DNA from: Fodinicurvata sediminis DSM 21159
GTDB lineage: Bacteria > Pseudomonadota > Alphaproteobacteria > Kiloniellales > DSM-21159
Reading direction: 5' to 3'
DNA length: 64,000 nt
Assembly: GCF_000420625.1 (NCBI RefSeq)
Contig: NZ_ATVH01000011.1
Span: 496,001 to 560,000 of the forward strand
The stretch's first letter is position 1; every line of letters begins with the position of its first letter. The translations under genes and the position numbers were made by a program. The notes under the pieces were generated by a model, which was given only the letters and a program-made list of their open reading frames with translations, did not search any database and was not told the origin of the DNA. This document shows positions 9,286 through 17,533 of this stretch, in pieces.

Positions 9286-9609
9286 ATGGATCCAGGGGAC
9301 TACATACGCTTTCTGATTGCCTTGGGCGTCGTTATTGCCCTTCTTCTTGGGCTTGCGTGGATCGCGCGTCGCTCGGGACTGGCTGGGCGCCTTGGCGCCC
9401 TAGCCCCCTCAAGCAAGAAGGAAAAGCGACTTAAAGTTATCGAGGCTCTGCCCCTCGATTCCAAGAAGAGGCTGGTGCTACTGCAGTGGGATCAGCGCGA
9501 GCATCTTATCCTGCTCAATCCCGGGAATGCGCCTGACCTGCTGATTGACAGCAGCAGAGATGGCGACCCTACAACGGTCCGCCCATCGGAGAATGGAGAG
9601 GCGTCTTGA
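9286..9609 (+). CDS. fliO: Flagellar biosynthesis protein FliO
   Basis: Small bitopic membrane protein that assists FliP assembly into the export gate. It has 107 residues, an N-terminal membrane helix (about 8-26, FLIALGVVIALLLGLAWIA) and the cytoplasmic FliO core (RLKVIEALPLDSKKRLVLLQ). FliO sequences are variable; position immediately before fliP supports the call. Its stop codon overlaps the TTG start of fliP. Confidence 0.85.
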   Translation: MDPGDYIRFLIALGVVIALLLGLAWIARRSGLAGRLGALAPSSKKEKRLKVIEALPLDSKKRLVLLQWDQREHLILLNPGNAPDLLIDSSRDGDPTTVRPSENGEAS

Positions 9610-10376
9610 ACGCCGCAGGTTACTGGGCGAAGAAACACGGCCTTGTGCTGGCAGCCGTCGCAGGACTGTCCCTGCTGTTTGCAGTTCTTGTAACGCCGGC
9701 ACTTGCGCAAAGCCTGAGTCTCGACCTGGGTGGAGAGGATGGCTCGACGACCAGCAGGATCCTGCAACTGGTCATCCTCATCACGGTCCTCAGCCTGGCC
9801 CCTTCGATCCTGGTGATGGTCACCTCGTTCACCCGGATCGTGGTGGTACTGTCCTTCCTGCGTAGCGCACTGGGCCTGCAACAGACTCCACCCAACATGG
9901 TTCTGGTCTCTCTGGCGCTCTTCCTGACCGCCTTCATAATGATGCCGACCATGGAGCGGGTATATGATGAGGCTGTCGTTCCCCTGGTCGAGGAGGAGAT
10001 CGACGAGATGACGGCCTTCGAGCGGGCCAGCGACCCAGTACGAGACTTCATGCTGACCCATGTCCGTGAGCGTGACCTTCAACTCTTTGCCGACCTTTCC
10101 GAGGTCGAAGAGATCGAGGCACCGGAAGCCACACCTTTGCGCATTCTGATTCCGGCCTTCATGATCAGTGAACTCAGGCGTGCGTTTGAGATCGGCTTCC
10201 TGATCTTCCTGCCCTTTTTGATCATCGACATGGTGGTGGCCTCCATCCTGATGTCCATGGGCATGATGATGTTGCCACCGGTCATGATCTCCCTGCCCTT
10301 CAAGCTGATCTTCTTCGTACTTGTCGACGGCTGGTACCTGATAGCAGGCAGCTTGATCCAGAGTTATGGCGGCTGA
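9606..10376 (+). CDS. fliP: Flagellar export gate protein FliP
   Basis: Core subunit of the export gate. The 256 residues carry a cleavable-type signal sequence (hydrophobic 11-30, ending near TPALAQ) and the FliP signatures LVMVTSFTRIVVVLSFLRSA and LVDGWYLIAGSLIQSYG, with acidic loop residues between. It starts at TTG 9606, overlapping the fliO stop (TTGA), which implies translational coupling. It is convergent with the large gene ending at 10401. Confidence 0.97.
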   Translation: MNAAGYWAKKHGLVLAAVAGLSLLFAVLVTPALAQSLSLDLGGEDGSTTSRILQLVILITVLSLAPSILVMVTSFTRIVVVLSFLRSALGLQQTPPNMVLVSLALFLTAFIMMPTMERVYDEAVVPLVEEEIDEMTAFERASDPVRDFMLTHVRERDLQLFADLSEVEEIEAPEATPLRILIPAFMISELRRAFEIGFLIFLPFLIIDMVVASILMSMGMMMLPPVMISLPFKLIFFVLVDGWYLIAGSLIQSYGG

Positions 10377-10400
10377 CCGTTTGAAGGGCAGTCGAATGGG

Positions 10401-13400
10401 TTACAGGCCCGTCTCGGCAAAATCCTGAAGCCGGTCGCTGTAGCTTGTCATGTAACCTCTTGCCTCGGCCACGGCCGAAAGTTCGGTGACAAGCGATTCG
10501 CCATCCTGCAAATCCGGTTCATCCACCAAAAGGGCATAGGCATCCGCATGTGCGCTCTGCGCCATCGCCGCCTGATAACGGGAGGCCTGCTCCGCCAGGT
10601 CACCGCTACGCCCGGCAAGGATCAGGGCCACGGCCTGATTGAGAACGCGTCCCGACTCCTGTTCGGTAAGCGTTTCTCCCGCCTCGGGCTCTGGTGGCAG
10701 AATGGGGGCGAGTGTATTTGCAGCCTCATTCCAGCGATTGTTACGCCACAGTATCTCCGCCTTCAGATCACGCGCCTGCCCAGTATCGTCCCCGCGCAGA
10801 AGGGAAAGTGCCTCTTCAACCTGACCTTGTTCGCTGAGTGCATGCGCGCGCAGATAAACCCTCTCACGAGAAAGCTGCTGCTCCAATCCGGAAACAGCTG
10901 TTTCCTCCAACGCTACCAGAGCGGATTCAGGGTCATCGTTCAACAGGTGAACAGCGGCCAGGCGGGCGCCCACACGCGATTTCTGAGAACCGGCAAGACG
11001 ATAATCGATCTGGTGCTGCAACAGGTTGGCAGCGCGCTCCAGCAGATCCATCGCCACCAGCTTGTCCGCAAGCCGAGATATCAGGCGCTCGCCATCCGGT
11101 CCCACAGGCATCAGTTCGCGGAACTCTTCATACAGGGCAAGAGCGCGCATAGGGGCCAGATCATCCACACGATCTCCCTCCACAAGAACATCGCGGAAAA
11201 TGCTGCGCATCCGCCGCGCGGCCGCCTCCACGCCCGGCGTTTCCGGAAAATAGGTCACGGCCCGACGCAACGAGCGCAACGCTTCGATCGGCGCCCCGGC
11301 CTCCAACTGCAGGCCAGCCAAGCGAGTCAGCAGGGAAAACTCGAAGTTGTCGCCACGCCAGGCAAAGCGGAGACGTTCCAGCTCGTCTATCGCCTCGTCA
11401 TGGCCAATCTCGCCGCCTTCCAGGCGATCGTCCAGAAGGGCAAGCCGGGCCCTTGCAGAGGCCCCGCTGCTGGTGCGCTCTCCGGCTTCCTGCCAAAGCT
11501 GGCGCGCCTGCTCCCGCTCACCGCGCATCATCGCAATACGTCCGGCCAGGTAATCCTGGCGTGTTTGCGAAAGGTTGCTCGAGGCACCGCTTTCTGCCCT
11601 GGCCAGATAGTCTTCCGCTTCTTCCAGATTCCCCTGGTTTACTGCCGCTTCCGCGGCCATCTGGTAGAGTCGTACACGCACATTCCGAGGATAACTGTCG
11701 ATCAGCTCACTGTTCTCTGCAAAGGCTTGGTATGCAACCGGCCAGTCCCGCGCTTCCGCGGCATAGGCGCCTCGCCACAATGCCGCCTCGGGCAAACCTT
11801 CCAGCAAGGGGCCGCCCAGGCGTCCTGCAGAAGCTTCAAACTCCCCCATCAGGATATTGGCGGCAACCCGCATCACCCTGACTTCCGGGTCCGATGCCAG
11901 CAGAGGATCCTCCTTCACCAACTGATCAAGAATCCCCAAAGCCTCTGCCATCAGTCCGCGGGCGAAATAGAAGCGAGCCAGATCGAGGCGCCGAAGTTCC
12001 TTGTCACGCCCCGTAGCGGAGGCAACGCGATCCTGAAGATGCTGTCGGGTTTCGGTATAGCCTTCCCCCATCTCGAACCGCCAGGCTTCAAGCTCGAACA
12101 GCCTGGTGCTTAATCTGTCGGACGGCATTTCATCGAAGTCATTGAGGTCTACGCCTTCCGAAAGGTACAGGCCCTCTTCCGCCCTCACCTCAACTGACTC
12201 CGCGCCCGTTTCGACACGCACGCTTTCGTCGAGCGGCTGAACGACGATGCCCTGCAGCGTTTCCAGCAGAAGGAACTGGGGAAAACGCCTCTGTTGGGGC
12301 AAAAGCTGTCCGTCAGACATCAAGGGCGCCACCAGCAAGCGGCCTCGCTGTGGATCCTCCTGTTCGACAACCGAGCGGGCTCCGCTGGCGGCAATGGACA
12401 GCAGCGCCTCTTCACCCTCCTGCCTTCTTTCCAAAAGCGGCGCCCTGGGGCGGGCAGGTGCCTCGGGAGTAAGCCGGATCTCCCATTCTCGGCCTTCTCC
12501 AGTCACCTCGGCTTCCAGCGGATAGGACAAGGGAACCGTCAGGAACGTCGCTCCTTCGCCTTCCTGTTGTTGTACCCCGGAGAACTCGGGCGCCGTACTC
12601 CGCAAACGCTGCGTGAAGTTTTCCGGTGCGACCTGATCGATCACGATGACAAGGCCCTGATCGTCCTCAAAGGCAGCCACGGCTACTTGCTCAGGCCATG
12701 TCATGACCAGGGCGACTTCGTCCGGCCAGGGCGCCCGTCGCCCCGTATATGGGATTGTATCCTGCAGGCGGGATTGCCGCGTCAGCGTCAGCTGGACAGC
12801 ATTGGGGTCATCCTCCTCTTCCTGCAGGGAGGGGTCGCCCGAAGCCAACGGGCCGTCCAGCTCGGGCTGGTCGCTGGCCTCCATGGAAAAGGGCGAGTCG
12901 GAGGCCAACCCAACACCCGGGTCGGCCACATCCAGTTCCACCAGGGACTCCCGGCTGCGACTCTGCAGCCGGGCCCCGGCCTCGTGATCAATGGTCACGC
13001 GCAGCTTGTTGTCGGCCAGAGTGCTTTCGAGCCCTTGCACCCGGGACAACCGGTCTAGAAGTGCCCCCTCGAACTGCAATTCTCCCGGCTTTTCAAAGTG
13101 AAGCGTACTGCGCGCTTCGCCGCTTTCCAGGCGATAGGATACCGGCTCTTCCCAGATAAAGCGCAGACGATCGAAAACTTCATGGCGTTCGCCATCAACT
13201 CTGACATCGGGCGGGGGCGGAGGTGGTGGCACTGCAGGGCGCAGATCCAGGACGATACGCGAACCGCTGTAGGCACGCGTCACCTTTCGTCGATCACTCA
13301 ATTCCACCTGGAAGCGACGGCCATAATCCGAAACAACGACTTCACCGAGCATGGCTCCTAGAGCCTGGCGGGCCGGTTCAAAATTCAGGTTCACAGCCTG

Positions 13401-13592
13401 ATTGAAGCTCAACAGAAGATAACGGCCCTCGGTACGCACCTGATGCTGGGGCGTGTCATCGAACTCAAGGACCAAACGGTAGAAACCGGGGTGAATGCCG
13501 CCGCTTACGGCAACTGCTCCGCTTTCGCTCTGGGCAACGGCGCCGGGTGCCACCAGGCACAGCGAGAGCAGTAGGAAGAAAAAACGCAGCAC
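10401..13592 (-). CDS. Large secreted beta-domain/TPR protein of the stator operon
   Basis: A 1063-residue protein of unknown function. It has a signal peptide (1-20, cleavage near AVAQ), then repeated beta-rich AMIN-like segments (about 30-120, 130-225, 290-390) separated by a polyproline stretch. The C-terminal half (about 500-1050) is helical and TPR-like, with recurring A-x-x-A-LA-x-Y patterns. It should be periplasmic or envelope-anchored. It begins five bases after the second MotB-like gene and is the last gene of the fliL-to-stator run. In rhizobia a periplasmic protein, MotC, binds MotB and is chaperoned by MotE; a MotE-like gene is in this same run. A MotC-like or peptidoglycan-linking role is inference only. 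Confidence 0.75.
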   Translation of the reverse strand: MLRFFFLLLSLCLVAPGAVAQSESGAVAVSGGIHPGFYRLVLEFDDTPQHQVRTEGRYLLLSFNQAVNLNFEPARQALGAMLGEVVVSDYGRRFQVELSDRRKVTRAYSGSRIVLDLRPAVPPPPPPPDVRVDGERHEVFDRLRFIWEEPVSYRLESGEARSTLHFEKPGELQFEGALLDRLSRVQGLESTLADNKLRVTIDHEAGARLQSRSRESLVELDVADPGVGLASDSPFSMEASDQPELDGPLASGDPSLQEEEDDPNAVQLTLTRQSRLQDTIPYTGRRAPWPDEVALVMTWPEQVAVAAFEDDQGLVIVIDQVAPENFTQRLRSTAPEFSGVQQQEGEGATFLTVPLSYPLEAEVTGEGREWEIRLTPEAPARPRAPLLERRQEGEEALLSIAASGARSVVEQEDPQRGRLLVAPLMSDGQLLPQQRRFPQFLLLETLQGIVVQPLDESVRVETGAESVEVRAEEGLYLSEGVDLNDFDEMPSDRLSTRLFELEAWRFEMGEGYTETRQHLQDRVASATGRDKELRRLDLARFYFARGLMAEALGILDQLVKEDPLLASDPEVRVMRVAANILMGEFEASAGRLGGPLLEGLPEAALWRGAYAAEARDWPVAYQAFAENSELIDSYPRNVRVRLYQMAAEAAVNQGNLEEAEDYLARAESGASSNLSQTRQDYLAGRIAMMRGEREQARQLWQEAGERTSSGASARARLALLDDRLEGGEIGHDEAIDELERLRFAWRGDNFEFSLLTRLAGLQLEAGAPIEALRSLRRAVTYFPETPGVEAAARRMRSIFRDVLVEGDRVDDLAPMRALALYEEFRELMPVGPDGERLISRLADKLVAMDLLERAANLLQHQIDYRLAGSQKSRVGARLAAVHLLNDDPESALVALEETAVSGLEQQLSRERVYLRAHALSEQGQVEEALSLLRGDDTGQARDLKAEILWRNNRWNEAANTLAPILPPEPEAGETLTEQESGRVLNQAVALILAGRSGDLAEQASRYQAAMAQSAHADAYALLVDEPDLQDGESLVTELSAVAEARGYMTSYSDRLQDFAETGL

Positions 13593-13597
13593 CGCAC

Positions 13598-14389
13598 CTA
13601 CTCCAGATCCCCGGCATCCTCCAGGACGACAATCTCGGTCCGGCGCCCCTGGCGGAAACTCTCGGCCGGATCCTCACCGGCCGCCCGGGTCAGTTCCTCG
13701 AATCGCCCGGCCCCGTGACCGCGGATGATGATATCTGAACCATAGCCCGACCGCTTCAGGAAATGTGCCACCCAGGCGGCGCGTGCAAGGGAAAGTTCCC
13801 AATTGCTGTGGGGGCCGTCCTCGATGGGACGCGGATCTGCATAGCCAACCACCTCGATGCGGTTCCGCACGCGGGCCAGCAATCCACCAAGCGAATAGAT
13901 CGCACGCTCTGCCCGGGGGATGGGCTCGATATCGCCTGTTTCGAACAACAGGTCTTCGGGCAGGACCACCACCAAGCGCCCCTCTTCACGCTTGACATCG
14001 GCCGAGTCAAAGAACGCGTTGCCAGAGAATTCGGCCCGCAGTTGAGCCGCCAGGTAGTTCAGGTTCAAGCCGGGCCTCAGCCGCGCCGTCTCCACATCCT
14101 TTTCATGATCGGGCGAGACAAGGGGGTCTTCCTTGAGCGTCTCGATCTGGCCCAAGAAGTTGCTGCGCAAGGCTTCCCAGTTGCGATCCTCCAGTGTCAT
14201 CATGGCGAACATCATGACGAAAAAGGCGAGCAGCAGAGCCACGAGATCGGTAAAGGTGACCAGCCAGGCTCCTGCTGACTTCCCGCCCCCCTTGGATGCT
14301 GAAGCCATCCCCCCCGAAGGCCCTGGGGCAAACGGTATATAGGGAGAGGTGTCGGACTTGGTCGCCGCTTTTCCATCCGGCTGGCTCAT
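13598..14389 (-). CDS. motB: MotB-like flagellar stator protein with OmpA domain
   Basis: Stator subunit that anchors to peptidoglycan and carries the ion-binding Asp. From ATG 14389 it has 263 residues: a basic N-terminal tail, one membrane helix with WLVTFTDLVALLLAFFVMM (Asp48), a linker, and an OmpA-like peptidoglycan-binding domain with EVVGYADPRP and NWELSLARAAWVAHFLK. The frame is open to 14434, but ATG 14389 overlaps the preceding stop as ATGA, so I prefer it. The partner motA is remote at 48975. Confidence 0.88.
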   Translation of the reverse strand: MSQPDGKAATKSDTSPYIPFAPGPSGGMASASKGGGKSAGAWLVTFTDLVALLLAFFVMMFAMMTLEDRNWEALRSNFLGQIETLKEDPLVSPDHEKDVETARLRPGLNLNYLAAQLRAEFSGNAFFDSADVKREEGRLVVVLPEDLLFETGDIEPIPRAERAIYSLGGLLARVRNRIEVVGYADPRPIEDGPHSNWELSLARAAWVAHFLKRSGYGSDIIIRGHGAGRFEELTRAAGEDPAESFRQGRRTEIVVLEDAGDLE

Positions 14390-15078
14390 GGCGTGAACTC
14401 CGCCGGCTGTTCGGGTTCCCCTTCTCCACCCCACAGTCGCACCACTATGCGGACCATTCCGGCACTGTCCGGTAAAAGGCCGCCGGAAATCTTGCCCGCG
14501 ACCAGATCACGATCGAGGAAGGCGCGCACAAGCGCACCGGCGCGCAGGAACACGGGGCTTTGGCCCGAGCTTTCCAGAAGACGTTCCATGCTCTGCGGGT
14601 CGAAACCGTTCAAAAGCTCCAGATCATAATCCGCATCCTGGTCCTGCCGCTTGCTGAGCTCTACCGCCACCCGGTCGATCAGGCGCTCCGCGCGACCGTT
14701 CAACTGGGTGCTATCGCGCAGGAAGAGTTCCTCGGCCGGTATCTCCAGGCGCAATTCACCCAGCGCGGGATCCACTTCCATCGATGATGTCGGCAGGTAC
14801 GATCGGAACAGGCGGCTCAACTCGCTCAAGGCCGGGGCGCCACCCTGCTGGACACCATCGGCACCGGGCAGAGGATCAACGGAACGATTGACCTCGACTC
14901 GCCCCTCGAACGTCTTGTTGACGCTATCGACGACCTTCTTGACCTTTTCGTTCTCGAATTGCGCCAGGACAGTCAGCAGGATGAAAAAGGCCAGAAGCAG
15001 CAACTTCAGGCTCAACAGGGCCATCAGGCTGCTGGTACTGGATCCGCCCTGTCGCTGAATGCCTGGCGCCGTCTGCAT
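14386..15078 (-). CDS. MotB-like protein lacking the ion-binding Asp
   Basis: This 230-residue protein has one N-terminal membrane helix (about 17-39, with LSLKLLLLAFFILLTVLA) whose LLAFF core aligns with that of the neighbouring MotB, but Ser23 replaces the ion-binding Asp and Lys25 lies nearby. A periplasmic domain follows with a weak OmpA-like pattern (LRLEIPAEELFLRDSTQLNG then ERLIDRVAVEL). It is translationally coupled to the true MotB by ATGA overlap. It may be a non-conducting stator partner or a degenerate second MotB. The MotB relationship is inferred from helix pattern and context. Confidence 0.65.
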   Translation of the reverse strand: MQTAPGIQRQGGSSTSSLMALLSLKLLLLAFFILLTVLAQFENEKVKKVVDSVNKTFEGRVEVNRSVDPLPGADGVQQGGAPALSELSRLFRSYLPTSSMEVDPALGELRLEIPAEELFLRDSTQLNGRAERLIDRVAVELSKRQDQDADYDLELLNGFDPQSMERLLESSGQSPVFLRAGALVRAFLDRDLVAGKISGGLLPDSAGMVRIVVRLWGGEGEPEQPAEFTP

Positions 15079-15086
15079 GGCGTGGC

Positions 15087-15734
15087 TCAGTCGAAACTGG
15101 CGAGCAACGCGTCGATGTCGTCCTGGCTGATCGCATCCTCCGAGGATTGCGGACCGTTCATCAGTTCGGCATCCCCCGGACCCGAAGTCTTGCTCGCCTT
15201 TTCTTCGCGTGCGGTTCGTTCACCCGGCTCACCGAAGGTTTCCAGCAAAGCGTGAACCTTTTCCTCGATATGGGTCAGGCAGTGAACAACCTTGGTGATC
15301 CGCTGGCCGGTAATGTCCTGGAAGCCGCAGGCTTCGTAAACCTGGGTAACGGAATCGGTCAGGCGCTGCGCCACCTCCGGGGGAAGGTTCTCGGCTTCCT
15401 GTTCGATGGCCTCCACCGATTCCATGATCGTGTTGGTGGCCTGTTCCGTGGCGCCGACAATGGCCTCCAGTTCTTCACCGGCGGCCGGAATATGCTCATC
15501 GGTGATCTCGTCGGGACGCAGAGAGGCGATTTCCTGACGGGCAGAATGAATGTAGCGCGAAAGGGCCTCGATCTCGCCGTAGACCTTCAGGTTGACACTG
15601 GACAGGTCCCCCTGGGCGGTATTGATGATCCCTTCGACGATGTTCACCAGGTCGTCGGGATCAATGTCCTTGTAACGGCTGACCAGCGCTTCAAGGCGCT
15701 GCGCGTGTCCGTTGGTTTCGGCTTCGCTCGTCAT
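15087..15734 (-). CDS. cheZ: CheY-P phosphatase CheZ
   Basis: Dephosphorylates CheY-P to end the motor signal. The 215 residues are mainly helical, with the active-site segment ACGFQDITGQRI supplying Asp140 and Gln144, equivalent to the catalytic Asp-x3-Gln pair. The C-terminus ends in SQDDIDALLASFD, a CheY-binding peptide of the same pattern as the one in FliM (LDQSEIDSLLGF at its residues 64-75). It lies 12 bases after cheY and eight bases before the MotB-like pair. Confidence 0.92.
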   Translation of the reverse strand: MTSEAETNGHAQRLEALVSRYKDIDPDDLVNIVEGIINTAQGDLSSVNLKVYGEIEALSRYIHSARQEIASLRPDEITDEHIPAAGEELEAIVGATEQATNTIMESVEAIEQEAENLPPEVAQRLTDSVTQVYEACGFQDITGQRITKVVHCLTHIEEKVHALLETFGEPGERTAREEKASKTSGPGDAELMNGPQSSEDAISQDDIDALLASFD

Positions 15735-15746
15735 GCTTCATGACCT

Positions 15747-16136
15747 TCAGAAAGCGCCCAGAACAGCCTGCAGCTTGTTCTTCAGCGTGGCGGCATTGAA
15801 CGGCTTGACGATATAGTTGGTGACACCGGCCTGTTTGGCGGCGACCACGTTCTCACTCTTGCTTTCCGCCGTGATCATGACGAAAGGCAGGTCTTTGAGC
15901 TTGGTATCGGCCCGAACTTCCTTGAGCAGCTGCAGGCCGCTCATGGGCTCCATGTTCCAGTCCGAAATGACAAGCTGATAGGGCTTGTCGCGCAGTTTCT
16001 GAAGGGCCTGGGCGCCGTCCGTCGCCTCGTCAACATTGTTGAAGCCAAGCTGCTTCAGCAGGTTGCGAATGATCCTGAGCATCGTCTTGTAATCGTCAAC
16101 GATGAGGATCTGCATATCCATGTCCACACCTGCCAT
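15747..16136 (-). CDS. cheY: Chemotaxis response regulator CheY (copy 1)
   Basis: Single-domain receiver of 129 residues that binds FliM when phosphorylated. Acid pair Asp14/Asp15, phosphoacceptor Asp59 (VISDWNMEPMSG), Thr89 and Lys111 are all present, and it closely resembles the motor-binding CheY of other alphaproteobacteria. ATGs at residues 6 and 8 are alternative starts. It is adjacent to cheZ, which supports a direct motor role. A second CheY is encoded at 61548 in the cheA operon. Confidence 0.95.
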   Translation of the reverse strand: MAGVDMDMQILIVDDYKTMLRIIRNLLKQLGFNNVDEATDGAQALQKLRDKPYQLVISDWNMEPMSGLQLLKEVRADTKLKDLPFVMITAESKSENVVAAKQAGVTNYIVKPFNAATLKNKLQAVLGAF

Positions 16137-16221
16137 CTCTCGTACTCCGTCTTGTTCTCGCGTGTTCTGACTTTTGGCCTGGGCAGCACTATGCGCCTGA
16201 ACTCAAACTAGCTCCGGCTTC

Positions 16222-16236
16222 TTAACGTTGGGTAAA
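16222..16236 (-). promoter_or_regulatory. CtrA-like box upstream of cheY-cheZ
   Basis: On the minus strand the sequence is TTTA-CCCAACG-TTAA, one mismatch from TTAA-N7-TTAA, 85 bases upstream of cheY. It is embedded in a hairpin with seven-base arms (16214-16220/16235-16241) that could alternatively end the upstream transcript. A fresh promoter here would separate cheY onwards from the fliL-fliM genes. Confidence 0.45.
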
Positions 16237-16265
16237 GCCGGGAAAATTTCGTGAAAGCGGTCTGA

Positions 16266-17009
16266 TTATTCGCCGATGACCGGTATTTCCTGGCGTTCGG
16301 CCATGCGCACGGTGATCTGCTGGGCGCGGTCGGGGCGCATCTCGGCCAGGATGGGCGCGGTAATGCGTTCCTTCATGCGGGTCACCACGGACAGCAGGAC
16401 CTCCATGTCCAATTGCTCGAAGATTCGCGCCGCATCCTTGGGTTTCATCTTCTCGTAAATGGCAACCAGGTTATCCAGCTTGTTCTGCTCTTCATCGTCA
16501 TACTGACCCAGAAGCGCTTCCACCTTGCCTTGCATCTCCTCCAGTCGGGCAATCTTCTCCTCGACACGGGTTTCCGCAGCCTTCAGCAGGGCTTCCTGCT
16601 CCTCCAGGGTCTTCTCACGCTGTTCCAGTTCCTGACGGCGACTGGCAAGCGACTGCAGCAGCTCGATCTCGGTTTCCGTCATTGAAAAGGGATCGACCTC
16701 TGTCAGGTCCTTGGCTGTTCCGGAAGCCTGCTCGTCACCGGTGACATTGACATCAGCTGCATCGGCCAGCAGGTCGTCCGCGGCGCCCTCACCCTCCGTT
16801 TCCTGCTGGGTGTCGGCTGCCTGATCGGTATCATCGCCGGCCTCTGCGGCGGGAGCTTCCTCTTCCTGTGCGGCAACCTCCACACCCTGCCAGACATCGA
16901 ACACCCGGAACCCCAGAGTCAGGGAAGCCAGAAAAATCACCAGCGGCAGCAACCGCAGTCGCGGTGTACGCTTCAACTGGACGCCGCTGTCGTTCTGTTG
17001 TGTCGTCAT
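16266..17009 (-). CDS. MotE-like protein (MgtE-N/FliG-like coiled-coil)
   Basis: A 247-residue protein with an N-terminal signal-anchor (21-38), an acidic low-complexity linker (about 50-110), a long coiled coil (about 115-170) and a C-terminal MgtE-N-like domain (VAIYEKMKPKDAARIFEQLD). This architecture is that of MotE, the periplasmic chaperone for MotC in rhizobia. It is coupled to the upstream gene by an ATGA overlap. In this operon it may assist the large secreted protein encoded at 10401; that link is inference. Confidence 0.78.
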   Translation of the reverse strand: MTTQQNDSGVQLKRTPRLRLLPLVIFLASLTLGFRVFDVWQGVEVAAQEEEAPAAEAGDDTDQAADTQQETEGEGAADDLLADAADVNVTGDEQASGTAKDLTEVDPFSMTETEIELLQSLASRRQELEQREKTLEEQEALLKAAETRVEEKIARLEEMQGKVEALLGQYDDEEQNKLDNLVAIYEKMKPKDAARIFEQLDMEVLLSVVTRMKERITAPILAEMRPDRAQQITVRMAERQEIPVIGE

Positions 17010-17533
17010 CGTATGCCATCCAGTGTCTTGAGCAGGTCGCGTGCCTCGGGAGAAACGGAGTCCGACGCCTTGCGTGTCTGCTCTTGCCCCTGCCCCTGTC
17101 TTTGCGAGATGCCACCCGATTCCTTGCGGTCCTTCGGCGCCGCCTTGCGGCCAGAAGGCGGCGTTTCATCAGAAGTCTTGGGTGAAGCGGCCAGCCCCTT
17201 CGAGACGGAATTTTCCAGACGATCGGCAACCGAGGTTCCCTTCTCCACCAGGAAGACCAGATCGTCGGCCAGGCTGCGGGCCTCTGAAACCCGGCCCTCG
17301 ACGGCACTGACCTGCTTCTCCAGGTCGCTGCCCAGGGTCTGCGAGCGCGATTGCAGGCTGGCAATGCCCTTCTCGGCGTCCTGGGTGGCCTGGGCAAATT
17401 CACCTACCATTCCCTGCATCTCCTCGCGAAGATTGCGAAACTGGTTCAATTTCCGATTCAGCACAACAGCATAACCAATTGTAACCAGGAGAAGAATGGC
17501 CAGAAGGCCGTCGATCATCAGTTCCATTGCCAT
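17006..17533 (-). CDS. DUF6468-like membrane coiled-coil protein
   Basis: A 175-residue protein with one N-terminal membrane helix (IDGLLAILLLVTIGYAVVL), a coiled-coil segment and a polar C-terminus ending DLLKTLDGIR. Proteins of this layout sit beside fliM in many alphaproteobacterial flagellar clusters; the function is not established. The frame is open upstream to 17638, but ATG 17533 overlaps the fliM stop by one base (TGATG) and follows GGAG, so I use it. It overlaps the MotE-like gene by ATGA. Confidence 0.75.
   Translation of the reverse strand: MAMELMIDGLLAILLLVTIGYAVVLNRKLNQFRNLREEMQGMVGEFAQATQDAEKGIASLQSRSQTLGSDLEKQVSAVEGRVSEARSLADDLVFLVEKGTSVADRLENSVSKGLAASPKTSDETPPSGRKAAPKDRKESGGISQRQGQGQEQTRKASDSVSPEARDLLKTLDGIR

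Noticed and set aside
10548-12113. A 521-codon frame antisense to the large secreted protein
   Set aside because: No recognisable domain; the opposite strand has a signal peptide, TPR pattern and operon context.
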